Below are positions 35,157 through 46,959 of a stretch of DNA of 64,000 bases, piece after piece. Within the stretch, counting starts at the first letter, position 1. Every line of letters begins with the position of its first letter. The notes beneath the pieces were generated by a model. That model was given only the letters and a program-made list of their open reading frames with translations. It was not told the origin of the DNA and did no database searches. Made by a program: the position numbers and the translations under genes. This DNA comes from Cercis canadensis (taxonomy: Eukaryota > Streptophyta > Magnoliopsida > Fabales > Fabaceae): contig QAOA01005051.1 in the NCBI GenBank assembly GCA_003255065.1, positions 32,016-96,015 on the forward strand, given 5' to 3'.

Positions 35157-36927
35157 ATGAGAAGTTCGGGGCAAGCAAATTTGTTTCCTTTGGATTCTGA
35201 AATCGAGAAGACTTGTAGACGAAACCGAAGGGAAAGGAGAAACGCATCACGACCAACTCAGATTACTATGGAGAATGCCGGAGAAAATCCACCACCACCA
35301 CCAGTAGTTGTCCAAAAACCATTGAAGCATTATGGAGTTCCAACGGGACCTGTCCAAATCTCAGGGATCACTAGGCCAACCATTGCTACAAATTCCTTTG
35401 AAATCAAGCCAAGTGTCATCCAAATGATGCAAGCCAATCAATTCGGTGGCTTTGCAACTGAAGATGCAAATGTTCAATTGGCCGGATTTTTGGAGATTTG
35501 TAACACTTTCAAGTTCAATGGCGTTACTGATGACGCCCTCAGACTGCGTCTATTCCCCTTTTCATTGAAGGATGAGGCACGGAGTTGGCTATACTCCTTG
35601 CCAGCAGAATCCATTAGCACTTGGGACCAAATGATGGCATAATTCTTGACATGGTTCTTTCCCCCAACAAGAACTGCTAGAATGAGAAACAGCATCAACA
35701 CTTTTGCTCAACATGAGACAGAAGTTTTGCATGAAGCTTAGGAGCAGTTCAAGGGCTTAGTGAAGAAGTGCCCACACCATGGTTTACCGGAGTGGCTCCA
35801 AATTCAAGCTTTCTATAATGGTTTGAATGGGTCCACTAGAACTCTACTTGATGCAGCCGCAAGTGGGTCATTAATGGAGAAAACTGATGAAGAAGCCTTC
35901 AAGCTACTTGACCAAATGGTAGCAAATGCTCACCAATGTCCTTCTGAAAGGGGTCAAACTAAGAAAGCTTATGGGATGCATACAGTTGATCCTATCACAG
36001 CCCTCAATGCCAAGATGGACTTTTTTGCAAAGCAATTAGGTACTCTGACAACCAATCCCATCCACACTCCTTAAGTCAAATGTGAAGTATGTCATGGCGA
36101 TCACTCTAGTGCAGATTGTCCTGTGATGAACATTAATGGCCCACCATCTCTTGAGGAAGCTCAGTTTGTGGGAAATTCTAATAGGCAAGGTGCACCATAT
36201 TCCAACACTTACAATCCAGGATGGAGGAATCACCCTAATTTCTCCTAGAAGAACTCTCAGAATATGGCTAACCCACCTGGATTCCAAGCCCAGCCACCTC
36301 CACCCAAAGTTTCATTAAAAGATGCCCTTGCTCAGTTGACAGTGAACACTACTCAATTCATGACAAGGACTGACACTACATTGCAGAATCAAGCCGCTTC
36401 CATTCGGAACTTAGAGGTGCAAGTTGGGCAAATTTTTAATCTTTTCTCTTATAGAGATCAAGGCACATTGCCCAGCAATACTGAAACAAATCCTAGGGAG
36501 CAAGTCAATGTCATAACTCTTCGGAATGACAAAGTGGTGGAAGAGCCTGAAAAGAAAGAATTAGTGGTACCTACTAAGGATGTTTCAAAAGAGGAGGTGA
36601 AACAACCTAAGTCCATAATGTTTCCTGATAACCCACCACCATAAAAACCTTGAGTACCTTTTCCTCATAGATTTCAGAAGCAAAATATGGACAAATAATT
36701 CTCCAAGTTCCTTGAGGTGTTCAAGAAACTCCATATAAACATTCCATTTGCGGAGGCCTTGGAACAAATGCCTAGTTATGTCAAGTTCATGAAGGAGATT
36801 CTCACCAATAAGAGAAGGCTAAGGGATTGTCAAACTGTGGCACTTACTGAGGAGTGCAGTACAATATTACAAAAGAAACTGCAACCAAAATTAAAAGATC
36901 CAGGGAGTTTTAATATTCCTTGCATTA
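35157..36927 (+). pseudogene. Element D gag-protease, first (more damaged) copy
   Basis: Starts 'MRSSGQANLFPLDSEIEKTCRRN'. It has in-frame stops at 35640 (CAA to TAA), about 35740 (TGG to TAG), 36073 (CAA to TAA), 36247 (TGG to TAG) and three more near 36643-36695. It breaks off at the N inside 'GSFNIPCI', before the protease active site. Confidence 0.85.
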
Positions 36928-37824
36928 NTAGTTCAATTCTTCATCTCTCTCTTGTTAGTGATGTCTAGTCTGTGTGTAATGTTATTTTCTGCAATTATCA
37001 TGAACTAATTCCACCATCTAGGGTGGAGATGTAGCCTAGCTTAGGATGAATTGTAATTTCTAATGAATTAATCAAAGGACCTTCTTCTTAAATTGACTTC
37101 TTGATCTCTATACTTAATGTTTCTGTTTAACTGGCCATCAATTTAGATGAGCAGGTGATTACAATAATACTGGAAAGTTAGTTGTGATTGAGGACCATAG
37201 GGATTAAGAACATAAATTACATAAGGGATAGGAATATACCGTTATGGTTTATGTAGCCGTTAAAAAGAACCATAGAACGAATTGAATTCTAAAATTATTC
37301 GCAATTCACATAGGAATATAGTGGATTCATAGTTTGGGAATATATTTGTTTGACCTTGGGAAAGGCTAATAAATGACTTAGGGTTCTTGGCTATCAATTA
37401 TGAAGATTGTTGTTGATTAATGAATTTGGAATAAAGATCCGGACTAGCTACAGTGAAATCGACATCCTAGATACTTTCTCGCCATATGCTTATTCATGTT
37501 ACAGTTATTACTCTTTGTTTACAATTTTGCATTTAAATATCATCATAATTCACCTATCAATTATCTAGATAAAATTAGAATACGTATAATTTTGGTACTT
37601 AGTAGCCACAGTCTCCGTGGGATGATACTTTATCTCACTTCTTTATTACTTGTTTACGACACGTGCACTTGCGTTCACATTTTTCGTAACAAGTTTTTGG
37701 CGCCGTTGCCGGGGACTGTGCGTCTAGTAATATCAATACTAAAGTATTCTAATCTTAATCTAGATTTTATTTTATTTTTATTATCAAGTGGTGTTTGTAT
37801 TTTTCAGGCAATTGTTTCTAGTGC

Positions 37825-40352
37825 ATGAGAAGTTCGGGGCAAGCAAATTTGTTTCCTTTGGATTCTGAAATCGAGAAGACTTGTAGACGAAACCGAAGGG
37901 AAAGGAGAAACGCATCACGACCAACTCAGATTACTATGGAGAATGCCGGAGAAAATCCACCACCACCACCAGTAGTTGTCCAAAAACCATTGAAGCATTA
38001 TGGAGTTCCAACGGGACCTGTCCAAATCTCAGGGATCACTAGGCCAACCATTGCTACAAATTCCTTTGAAATCAAGCCAAGTGTCATCCAAATGATGCAA
38101 GCCAATCAGTTCGGTGGCTTTGCAATTGAAGATGCAAATGTTCAATTGGCCGGATTTTTGGAGATTTGCAACACTTTCAAGTTCAATGGCGTTACTGATG
38201 ACGCCCTCAGACTGCGTCTATTCCCCTTTTCATTGAAGGATGAGGCACAGAGTTGGCTATACTCCTTGCCAGCAGAATCCATTAGCACTTGGGACCAAAT
38301 GATGGCATAATTCTTGACATGGTTCTTTCCCCCAACAAGAACTGCTAGAATGAGAAACAGCATCAACACTTTTGCTCAACATGAGACAGAAGTTTTGCAT
38401 GAAGCTTGGGAGCAGTTCAAAGGCTTAGTGAGGAAGTGCCCACACCATGGTTTACCGGAGTGGCTCCAAATTCAAACTTTCTATAATGGTTTGAATGGGT
38501 CCACTAGAACTCTACTTGATGCAGCCGCAAGTGGGTCATTAATGGAGAAAACTGATGAAGAAGCCTTCAAGCTACTTGACCAAATAGCAGCAAATGCTCA
38601 CCAATGTCCTTCTGAAAGGGGTCAAACTAAGAAAGCTTATGGGATGCATACAGTTGATCCTATCACAGCCCTCAATGCCAAGATGGACTCTTTTGCAAAG
38701 CAATTAGGTACTCTGACAACCAATCCCATCCACATTCCTCAAGTCAAATGTGAAGTATGTCATGGCGATCACTCTAGTGCAGATTGTCCTGTGATGAACA
38801 TTAATGGCCCACCATCTCTTGAGTAAGCTCAGTTTGTGGGAAATTCTAATAGGCAAGGTGCACCATATTCCAACACTTACAATCCGGGATGGAGGAATCA
38901 CCCTAATTTCTCCTGGAAGAACTCTCAGAATATGGCTAACCCACCTGGATTCCAAGCTCAGCCACCTCCACCCAAAGTTTCATTAAAAGATGCCCTTGCT
39001 CAATTGACAGTGAACACTACTCAATTCATGACAAGGACTAACACTACATTGCAGAATCAAGCCGCTTCCATTCGGAACTCAGAGGTGCAAGTTGGGCAAA
39101 TTTTTAATCTTTTCTCTTATAGAGATCAAGGCACATTGCCCAGCAATACTGAAACAAATCCTAGGGAGCAAGTCAATGTCATAACTCTTCGGAATGACAA
39201 AGTGGTGGAAGAGCCTGAAAAGAAAGAATTAGTGGTACCTACTAGGATGTTTCAAAAGAGGAGGTGAAACAACCTAAGTCCATACTGTTTCCTGATAACC
39301 CACCACCATACAAACCTCGAGTACCTTTTCCTCATAGATTTCAGAAGCAAAATATGGACAAATAATTCTCCAAGTTCCTTAAGGTGTTCAAGAAACTCCA
39401 TATAAACATTCCATTTGCGGAGGCCTTGGAACAAATGCCTAGTTATGTCAAGTTCATGAAGGAGATTCTCACCAATAAGAGAAGGCTAAGGGATTGTCAA
39501 ACTGTGGCACTTACTGAGGAGTGCAGTACAATATTACAAAAGAAACTGCAACCAAAATTAAAAGATCCAGGGAGTTTTAATATTCCTTGCATTATTGGCA
39601 ACTTATCTTTTGGTAAGGCACTTTGTGATCTTGGTGTTAGTATTAACCTTATGCCTCTTTCTGTTTTCAGGAAATTGGGTATAAGAGAAGTTAAACCAAC
39701 CTCCATCTCTTTGACACTGGTGGATAGATCAGTCAAATATCTAAAGGGAATGTTTGAGGATGTATTGGTAAAAGTGGACAAGTTCATCTTCCTAGCAGAC
39801 TTCGTTGTGCTAGACATGGAGGAGGACCAAGAAATCCCTATTATTCTTGGTCGTCCATTCTTAGCAACTAGGAAAGCTCTCATTGATGTGCAGAAAGGGC
39901 AACTCACCTTGAGATTTCAAGATGATCAAGTCTCCTTCAAAGTTTTCATAGAAACTAAACACCTGGATGAAGAGAATAGGTGTTTCAAAATCGACACAAT
40001 AGAGGGAAGTACTAAAGAAATGTCTTAAGCAAACTCCTTACAGAAACCAATTGAAGCTTGCATTGAGGGGAAATTTAAGAAGGAAAAGCCACCTGACTCA
40101 GAGTTCCAAAATAAGAAAATCCCCACGAAGCAAGTGGCGGGTTCCTTACATCAAGTTCCGTCTCATAAGAACAAAAAGAAAAAGAAACCCTCCTTCAAAA
40201 AGATCTTTTTGGAGTACCTCAAGAAGTCTTCTTGCTTTGGAGATGGAAACAAGGTATGGAGATTACAGGAGAATGACAAACAATCCAAGGTTCATAGAGA
40301 TAGTGGAGTGAAGTTCCAAAAGACCTCTACTACCATTTTTTATCCTGGTTAA
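37825..40352 (+). pseudogene. Element D gag-protease, second copy, full length
   Basis: Same start as the first copy. Gag core at about 38130-38620; knuckle-like 'CEVCHGDHSSADCP' at about 38748. The protease has 'ALCDLGVSINLMPLSVF' near 39620 (active site DLGVS instead of DLGAS, a likely loss of function) and 'IPIILGRPFLATRKALIDV'. Damage: TAA at 38308, TAA at 38824, a 1-nt deletion near 39243, TAA near 39361 and TAA at 40026. The Lys-rich tail ends 'TTIFYPG'. Confidence 0.88.
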
Positions 40353-40620
40353 TTTATTTCAGAGATACTCAGGCTGAGGACTATAAAACAAGCGCTTTTT
40401 GGGAGGCAACCCATTTTCTTAATCCTTCCTTTTATTTTGTTTTGATTGATTTCTTAGATTTTTATCTTATGTCTTTAGTTATGTGTTAAGTTTAAATCTT
40501 CTTTAGTTTTGTTCAATTTCAGGTGTGAAATTTAAGCATTCATTCCCATTCCCATTCCAACCAAACATTGATCATCTCTTAACCAGGGAAGTTTTCTATA
40601 CTTTGCCTTTTAATTTGTTT

Positions 40621-40658
40621 AACATTGAGGACAATGTTAGTCTTAAGTTTGGGGGTGG
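40621..40658 (+). promoter_or_regulatory. Internal AGGA-loop hairpin and G-rich tract, element D
   Basis: AACATTGAGGACAATGTT, then TTAAGTTTGGGGGTGG. Confidence 0.8.
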
Positions 40659-41941
40659 AATATGTTGAAGTTCTTTTTGTTTTGTCTTTACTTTCTTTTT
40701 GTTATTTGGTTGTTTAAATTAGTAGATTTTTAGTAGATTTTTAATTATAGTTTGTGTTGTTTTGAGTGATAATGAAGTTTGAAAACCTAGGGCCAATGCT
40801 AAAAAAGATTGTAATTGTTTGTAGCTCTTGGAGAATGCTGCATGTTATGTTTGTGTGTGTGCTTGATTCTTGTGCTAGTTTTTACTTATCTTGTATTTCC
40901 TTGACATGTTGAGCACATAACCCTAAGCATTTGTACTCTTTGCTTGATTTGAAAATGGTTTAGGCATGCTTAGTACTTCTATGATATCAAAGGACTCTAG
41001 AACTAGTTTGAATGCCGTTTGAGGCGAAATCCTAGGCTATGCAACTTTAAGGAGATGATTTAGGCATTGTTTGGATAGTTTGAGCATTTCAAGCCAACCC
41101 TTGCATTATTTCTATCCTTAGTCACCCCAATTGAGCCTACATGTAACCTTTTCTTTGTCACCTCTACCTTAAACTAACCCTTGAATAACTTTCCTAACCT
41201 TACATTCATGACACATTATCAGTTTAGGAAAAGTATTAAGAGCATATGGTTAAATGAGGGTGGATGGGAGGAATGTTGAGCTTTGAAAAAAAAGAATAAA
41301 ATCTAGATTACTGCTTCTTGACTCGAAAAAGAAACAAAAAATTGATACACCCCTTTGATCATTAAAAGAGAGTAAGTTTGGGGGTGAAGTCAAACATTCA
41401 AGGAAAAAAAAAGAGTGAAGAGAAGCACAATCAAGTAAAGAAGAGGAAAATAATCAAAGTGAAAAAGTTGAGTGAAAACTAGTGAAGAAAGGCTCCAAAA
41501 GCCTAGATTGTTTTTGTGTCATGTGTGAATGAACCTCATTGATTATCCTTTACCTTACCTTAACCTTAGCCATTCATTACAATCTTGAAAAGCCCTTTTG
41601 ATCTTTAATGTTGTGACTAGCCTACATTAGTGGAGAGTCGCATGAAAAGCTAGCCTATGGAGTTCCTTATGTGCTTTATTTAGAGGTCTAATTGCTTGGG
41701 TGAGTATGTATAAACTTATTCATAGTGCAAGAGGTCATTTGTGATGGGTTACACACACACACACTCAAGAAAATTATTAGTGAGTTACAACTGCATTAGA
41801 ATTAATTTATACACTTTCATGATATGATAAATTTTCCTTGAACTATGATTAATTTTTATGCTTGAGGCCTATTTGGTTAGTAGAATGATGTTGTCACTCA
41901 TTTGTTTTAGTTTTGTCAACTTTGTTAGTTTAATTCTTTAT

Positions 41942-41980
41942 TTTGCTCGAGGACGAGCAAATCTCAAGTTTTGGGGTATT
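41942..41980 (+). promoter_or_regulatory. 3' AGGA-loop hairpin and polypurine tract, element D
   Basis: TTTGCTCGAGGACGAGCAAA, then AAGTTTTGGGGTATT directly before the LTR at 41981. One G of the G-run is a T here. Confidence 0.85.
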
Positions 41981-43597
41981 TGATAAGCCAGTTTTATACC
42001 GCTTATCTCGTATTATTCTTGCTTCATTTTTGTTCACTCTTGAGTATCTTAGGGTAGGTTTTCACAATTTAAGTCTCATTTTTGTAGGTTTATGTTTTGG
42101 GAACTTTGGAAGCCATTTTGGTGTAAGAAAGAAGTAAAATCGTGCAGTTTGGAATTGAAGACAGGGCCTTGGGCGCCGCAGCCCCCTTAACTAGGCGCCA
42201 CAGCGCCCTATGTTCAGGAAACAGAAGATTTAGTACAGAGAGTAGGGTGCCGCAGCACCCTAGCACTTGAAAAGTAGGGCGCCGCAGCGCCCTATCATCT
42301 GTAATCAGCAAAGAACAAGACAGAAACTAGGGCACCACAGCACCTTAGACCAGGCACCGCAGCGCCTACCAGGAGGCCGCAGCACCCTCTAGGCAAAGAA
42401 CCAGGGCGCCGCAATGCCCAAACCCAAGGTTGTAGCCCCCGACGGTCAACTCGGGATTTGACTTCTAAACTTCCTAATTTCACTAGGAATCCTACTTTAT
42501 TTTAATTCTTTTTTCTCCTAAACTTCCTAGGACCTATAAATAGGACTCTTTAAGTCTAAATTAGGGTTCCACACTTTTTAGAGAAGAGGCAAGAAGAGAA
42601 GAGGATTCAAGCTTGAAGATCGAGATTTTCGGCATCGAATCGTCAAATCCTATAATTCAATTCTTCATCTCTCTCTTGTTATTGATGTCTAATCTATGTG
42701 TAATGTTATTTTCTGCAATTATCATGAACTAATTCCACCATCTAGGGNGTTCCACACTTTTTAGAGAAGAGGCAAGAGGAGAAGAGGTTCAAGCTTGAAG
42801 ATCGAGATTTTCGGCATCGAATCGTCAAATCCTATAATTCAATTCTTCATCTCTCTCTTGTTATTGATGTCTAATCTATGTGTAATGTTATTTTCTGCAA
42901 TTATCATGAACTAATTCCACCATCTAGGGTGGAGATGTAGCCTAGCTTAGGATGGATTGTAATTTCTAATGAAGTAATCAAAGGACCTTCTTCTTAAATT
43001 GACTTCTTGATCTCCATACTTAATGCTTCTGTTTGACTGGCCATCAATTTAGATGAGCAGGTTATTACAATAATACTGGAAAGTTAGTTGTGATTGAGGA
43101 CCATAGGGATTAAGAACATAAATTACATAAGGGATAGGAATATACCGTTATGGTTTATGTAGCCGTTAAAAAGAACCATAGAACGAATTGAATTCTGAAA
43201 TTATTCGCAATTTACATAGGAATATAGTGGAGTCATAGTTTAGGAATATATTTGTTTGACCTTGGGAAAGGCTAATAAATGACTTAGGGTTCTTGACTAT
43301 CAATTATGAAGATTGTTGCTGATTAATGAATTAGGAATAAAGATCCGGACTAGCTACGGTGAAATCGACATCCTAGATACTTTCTTGCCATATTCTTATT
43401 CCTGTTACAGTTATTACTCTTTGTTTACAATTTTGCATTTAAATATCATCATAATTCACCTATCAATTGTCTAGATAAAATTAGAATACGCATAATTTTG
43501 GTACTTAGTAGCCACAGTCTACATGGGACGATACTTTATCTCACTTCTTTATTACTTGTTTACGACACGTGCACTTGCGTTCACATTTTTCGTAACA
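41981..43597 (+). repeat. 3' LTR of element D
   Basis: TGATAAGCC...CGTAACA. Contains a 182-bp duplication around N at 42748 (42566-42747 and 42749-42929), so its real length is about 1435 bp. GC-palindrome array at 42170-42445 (units such as GGGCGCCGCAGCGCCC). Confidence 0.93.
42535..42542 (+). promoter_or_regulatory. TATA box, D 3' LTR
   Basis: CCTATAAATAGGACTCTT, as in the other copies. Confidence 0.6.
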
Positions 43598-43602
43598 AAC
43601 TC

Positions 43603-44319
43603 CTAGGGCCATCATTAATGATGAAGGTACTCATTTATGTAATAAGTACCTTAATGCTTTGTTGGCTAAGTATAGGGGCAAGCATAAAATTGTCACTGCT
43701 TATCATCCACATATGAGTGGGCAAGTGAAAATTTCCAACAAGGAATTGAAGTGGATCCTTGAAAAGACAGTGAATACCAATAGAAATGACTGGGCTAAAA
43801 AGCTGGTTGTTGCTTTATGGGCATATAAGACAGCTTTCAAAACACCCATTGGCACTTCCCTTTTTCCGATTTGTGTTTTGAAAAGCTTGTCACTTGCCAG
43901 TGGAATTGGAACATAAAGCCTATTGGGCCACCAAGAAACTCAACTTTGATCTCCAAGTTACGATAAAAAATAGACTTCTTCAGCTAGATGAAATGGAAGA
44001 ATTTTTCTAATATGCATACGAGAATGCCAAGCTTTACAAAGAAAGAACCAAGCACTGGCATGACAAACACATTCTGAAGTGTGACTTCACTCTAAGGCAA
44101 AAGGTCCTCTTGTTCAATTCTCGTCTAAAGCTTTTTCTTGGAAAGTTGAAGTCAAGGTGGTCGGGTCCTTTCACAGTAGAGCAAGTATTCCCCCATGGAG
44201 CAGTAGAAGTCAAGAGTGGATATTGTAACTTCAAGGCCAATGGTCAGAGACTGAAATTATACATCGAGGGTGAAGAGGATTTCCCGAAATCCTCCGTTGC
44301 TTTTGCCAATCCCAATTGA
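43603..44319 (+). pseudogene. Element F integrase, 3' part
   Basis: Resumes directly after the D TSD with '[23 protein letters not shown]', '[30 protein letters not shown]' and '[17 protein letters not shown]'-like sequence (second Asp and the Glu region; the usual NREIK reads NKELK). It ends with the C-terminal domain '[32 protein letters not shown]', typical of Athila-like integrases. A frameshift and stop lie at about 43910-44010. Confidence 0.85.
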
Positions 44320-45753
44320 TTTTCTTTAGAGAAAGTCTAGTTGAAGACTATAAATTAAGCACTATTTGGGAGGCAACCCAACAGTTTTCGACATTTATTT
44401 CTATTTTATTTTGTTTTAAAGTTTCTATAGATTTTAATTTTAGTTATTAGTTCCTTTCTTAATGATAAATTTTCTTATCTTTGCAAGGAGCAAATTAAAA
44501 TTCTTGGTGCTTCATCACATTGTTGGGCACTTCAGTGGGTGAGAACACGATGTTTTGGGTTATTTAAAAGTCAACAGGGTTAGAGACACAACACGACAAC
44601 GCTAAGTTTCATGAGCCACAGTGTGCACACCACAGAGTTGAAGCGCCACAGCTCTTGCCATCAAGCGCTGCAGCCCCTGTGCGTGTGTGCATTATAAGCC
44701 ACACCTCAGCATCCAAGCGCTGTGGCTCTAAGGAACCAATGCCCTAGCACCTCACAGGCAGATACCAAGTGCGGGGGTGCCTGCATATTAGAGCCCCAAC
44801 CCTTATGAATTCCGTCCTTTAAAAAAGAAATTTGGCACTTACCCACTAACCCAAAACATACACTTTCAGGTATAACTTTCCCATTTGCTTTTCCTCCCTT
44901 GCATTTCGGTTTCTCCTTCTTCCTTTCACCCTTCTTGCATTTTCTTCAAATCCCACATGCCCTTCTTCCAAGTTCAAGAACTACCCACGCTCATTCATCA
45001 ACTACCCATTGTCAAGTATCCACCATTTTCCATTCTTAAACACCCATTGTCATTTATCACACACAAGGAAGCATTCAACAACTTCCAAGGAAGGATTGCA
45101 AGGAACACCACCGCACTCTCCATTACACCTATGGGGTTTTCCTTTGATACTCCATCTTTGGTAAGGAACCATTGTTTTTTTTTTTTTGTTTCCATTCCAC
45201 ATTCTTACTATTTTGCTATTGTTTTGGATTTTGGTTGGGCATTTGGAGGACTTCACAACTACTTAAGAGATATAGTTCATGGTTAGACGCTTTTGCATGC
45301 AAGGTGCTCGAAAAAATGCCTCATAGAACTCCAACTAGTTAACTTTGGTTCTAGCTTGGTAAAAAGAGTTTCTTGGTGCAAGATACTTCACTCCACACCC
45401 TTTCCATGCCTCATGAAGTTTATAGAAGAAACTTGCCATGTGCCCATAACTTGCCATACATAATGCCCATCTTTATTTGACTACCTATGCCTAGGCGCCT
45501 ACACATCTAATCATCATTTGGTAGTTTGGTGCATGTACTAACTTTTGGTAGCTTTCATGCCCCTCCACCACTACACATTTCATGTAAACTTTACTTTGGC
45601 TATTTGGTGTATGCTCACCACATTGGCAGCATTCATGCCGCATTGAAATTATCCAGGGAGATAAGTCAAAATCCTTCTAAAGTGGTTGTTTTTGCCTCCA
45701 TTTGGTGCTCTTGTACATTCTTACTATAGATTGAGGAAATTCTTGCTCCCACC
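44320..45753 (+). other. Spacer between F integrase and third ORF, with GC-palindrome stretch
   Basis: No supported gene. 44600-44770 has AGCGCCACAGC, AAGCGCTGCAGCCCC and AAGCGCTGTGGCT units like those in the U3 of other LTRs here. It could be a promoter for the downstream ORF (inference). Confidence 0.5.
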
Positions 45754-46550
45754 ATGTCAACCAAAAAACAGAAAACCTCTAAAGGAGTCTCCTCCTCATA
45801 GCAAGCATTTGATAAGTGCCAATTTTTTAGTTATGTAGCTTTCGAAAGATATCAAGCTTTTATAGTTCGGCGTGCTCTAGTGCCAGAATGGGATCTGCAA
45901 CCATCTCCTAACAACTATAATGCCAACATAGCCAACCAAATAGTGAAAAGAAAAAGGGACACTTTGTTCAACATCTTGAACCAGCAGTGGTACCATTGGT
46001 CCGGGAATTCTATGCAAATGCAGTGGAGCCAGATAATGACAAGGTATTTGTCAGGGGTAAGTATGTGTCTTTTAGTTGGACCACAATAAACCGGATGTAT
46101 AAACTACCAGACATAAAGGACACTGAATACCATGCACTTATGATAGATGATGAAGTTGATCTAGATGTGATTTTGCTTTCCCTATGTTGCCCAGGGTGGA
46201 ATGGAAAATGTTTAGTAACACCCCCCATTTCAATTAAACAGTCTACTCTCGATTTAGAGGGCAAAGCCTAGCTTAGTTTCATAGCTGCAAAACTAATGCT
46301 AGCAATGCATCTGAGTGATGTCATGACTGACCATGTTCTACTCTTATACGCCATCATCAATGGTATGCCGATCAATATGGGCAGGATCATCCACGACAAT
46401 ATTCTGAAAAGGGCAACCACAAGTGGGTTGGGGCATCCCTCCTTGATCACCAAGCTTTGTAAGGTAGCTAGAGTTACATGGAGTCCCGATGAAGAACTTC
46501 TTCATCTCCAAAAGGTCATTGATGACAACCTTAACTCTTTCAAGAGTTAG
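45754..46550 (+). pseudogene. Element F third ORF ('putative plant transposon protein' type)
   Basis: ATG at 45754 ('MSTKKQKTSKGVSSS', then TAG). The body reads 'YVAFERYQAFIVRRALVPEW', and after a frameshift near 45980 'VREFYANAVEPDNDKVFVRGKYVSFSWTTINRMY' and 'HLSDVMTDHVLLLYAIINGMPINMGRIIHDNI'. This is the domain widespread downstream of pol in Athila-like elements (I recall it as PF20167); its function is unknown. I see no signal peptide or transmembrane segment, so there is no basis to call it an envelope. Stops at about 45800 and 46269. Confidence 0.72.
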
Positions 46551-46920
46551 AGGTCAGCATTGCACTCATGAGGCAATGCAGCAACTAGTTCTTCCCAATT
46601 AACTCAACCACGCCACCCTCTTTCTGCCACTGAGCGGTTTGATTATATTGACGCCGACATTAGCAGCATCAAAAGTACTCTCCAAGCATAAAACCAGCAA
46701 CTCAGCGTCTTCATGTAACATTAGTTAGCACGCAATGCTGCTATGACACAAGCTCTCACTCAACTCCTAAACTAATACATAATGACTCCAAGGACTGCTC
46801 CACTTGCATTTCCTATTGCCCCAGTATTTCTTTTTAACCCATTGGCACCACTGATGATTATGAGTAAACCACCGCCATCTCAAGGAAGTCCTAAACTCTT
46901 ATGCTTATTTCATTCTTTTA

Positions 46921-46959
46921 AACATTGAGGACAATGTTTCCCTTAAGTTTGGGGGTGGG
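46921..46959 (+). promoter_or_regulatory. Internal AGGA-loop hairpin and G-rich tract, element F
   Basis: AACATTGAGGACAATGTT, then TTAAGTTTGGGGGTGGG. Confidence 0.8.

Larger units (their letters stand above)
34261..39594. other. 2.67-kb direct duplication around a single N (unmerged haplotype or contig overlap)
   Basis: 34261-36927 and 36929-39594 are collinear from mid-LTR to mid-protease, with N at 36928. They differ at a few dozen sites by eye, mostly transitions, which is more than in the other N duplications. Two alleles or two near-identical element copies joined in assembly would explain this. Confidence 0.8.
40353..41980 (+). other. 3' non-coding module of element D
   Basis: Nearly identical to the C module: internal hairpin at 40621, GCGAAATCCTAGGCTA near 41024-41039, an extra AAGTTTGGGGGTG near 41375, (CA)n-CTCAAG near 41752, and the 3' hairpin at 41942. 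Confidence 0.72.
33686..43597 (+). mobile_element. Gypsy LTR retrotransposon D (same family as C), gag-protease only
   Basis: AACTC at 33681-33685 is repeated at 43598-43602, an exact TSD inside the F integrase gene; the integrase frame resumes directly after it. LTRs are TGATAAGCC...GTAACA. The apparent length of 9.9 kb includes a 2.67-kb duplication at an N (36928) and a 182-bp one (42748); without them it is about 7.1 kb. No reverse transcriptase or integrase of its own. Confidence 0.92.

Noticed and set aside
23038..37828. Conserved 106-110 codon frames in the C and D LTRs (23038, 34828, 37496)
   Set aside because: They match only because the LTRs are copies; the frames span LTR, primer site and leader and have no coding features.
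44885..45286. 133-codon frame between integrase and ORF3 of F
   Set aside because: Pro/Phe/His-rich, no domain, no support from relatives; treated as non-coding spacer.
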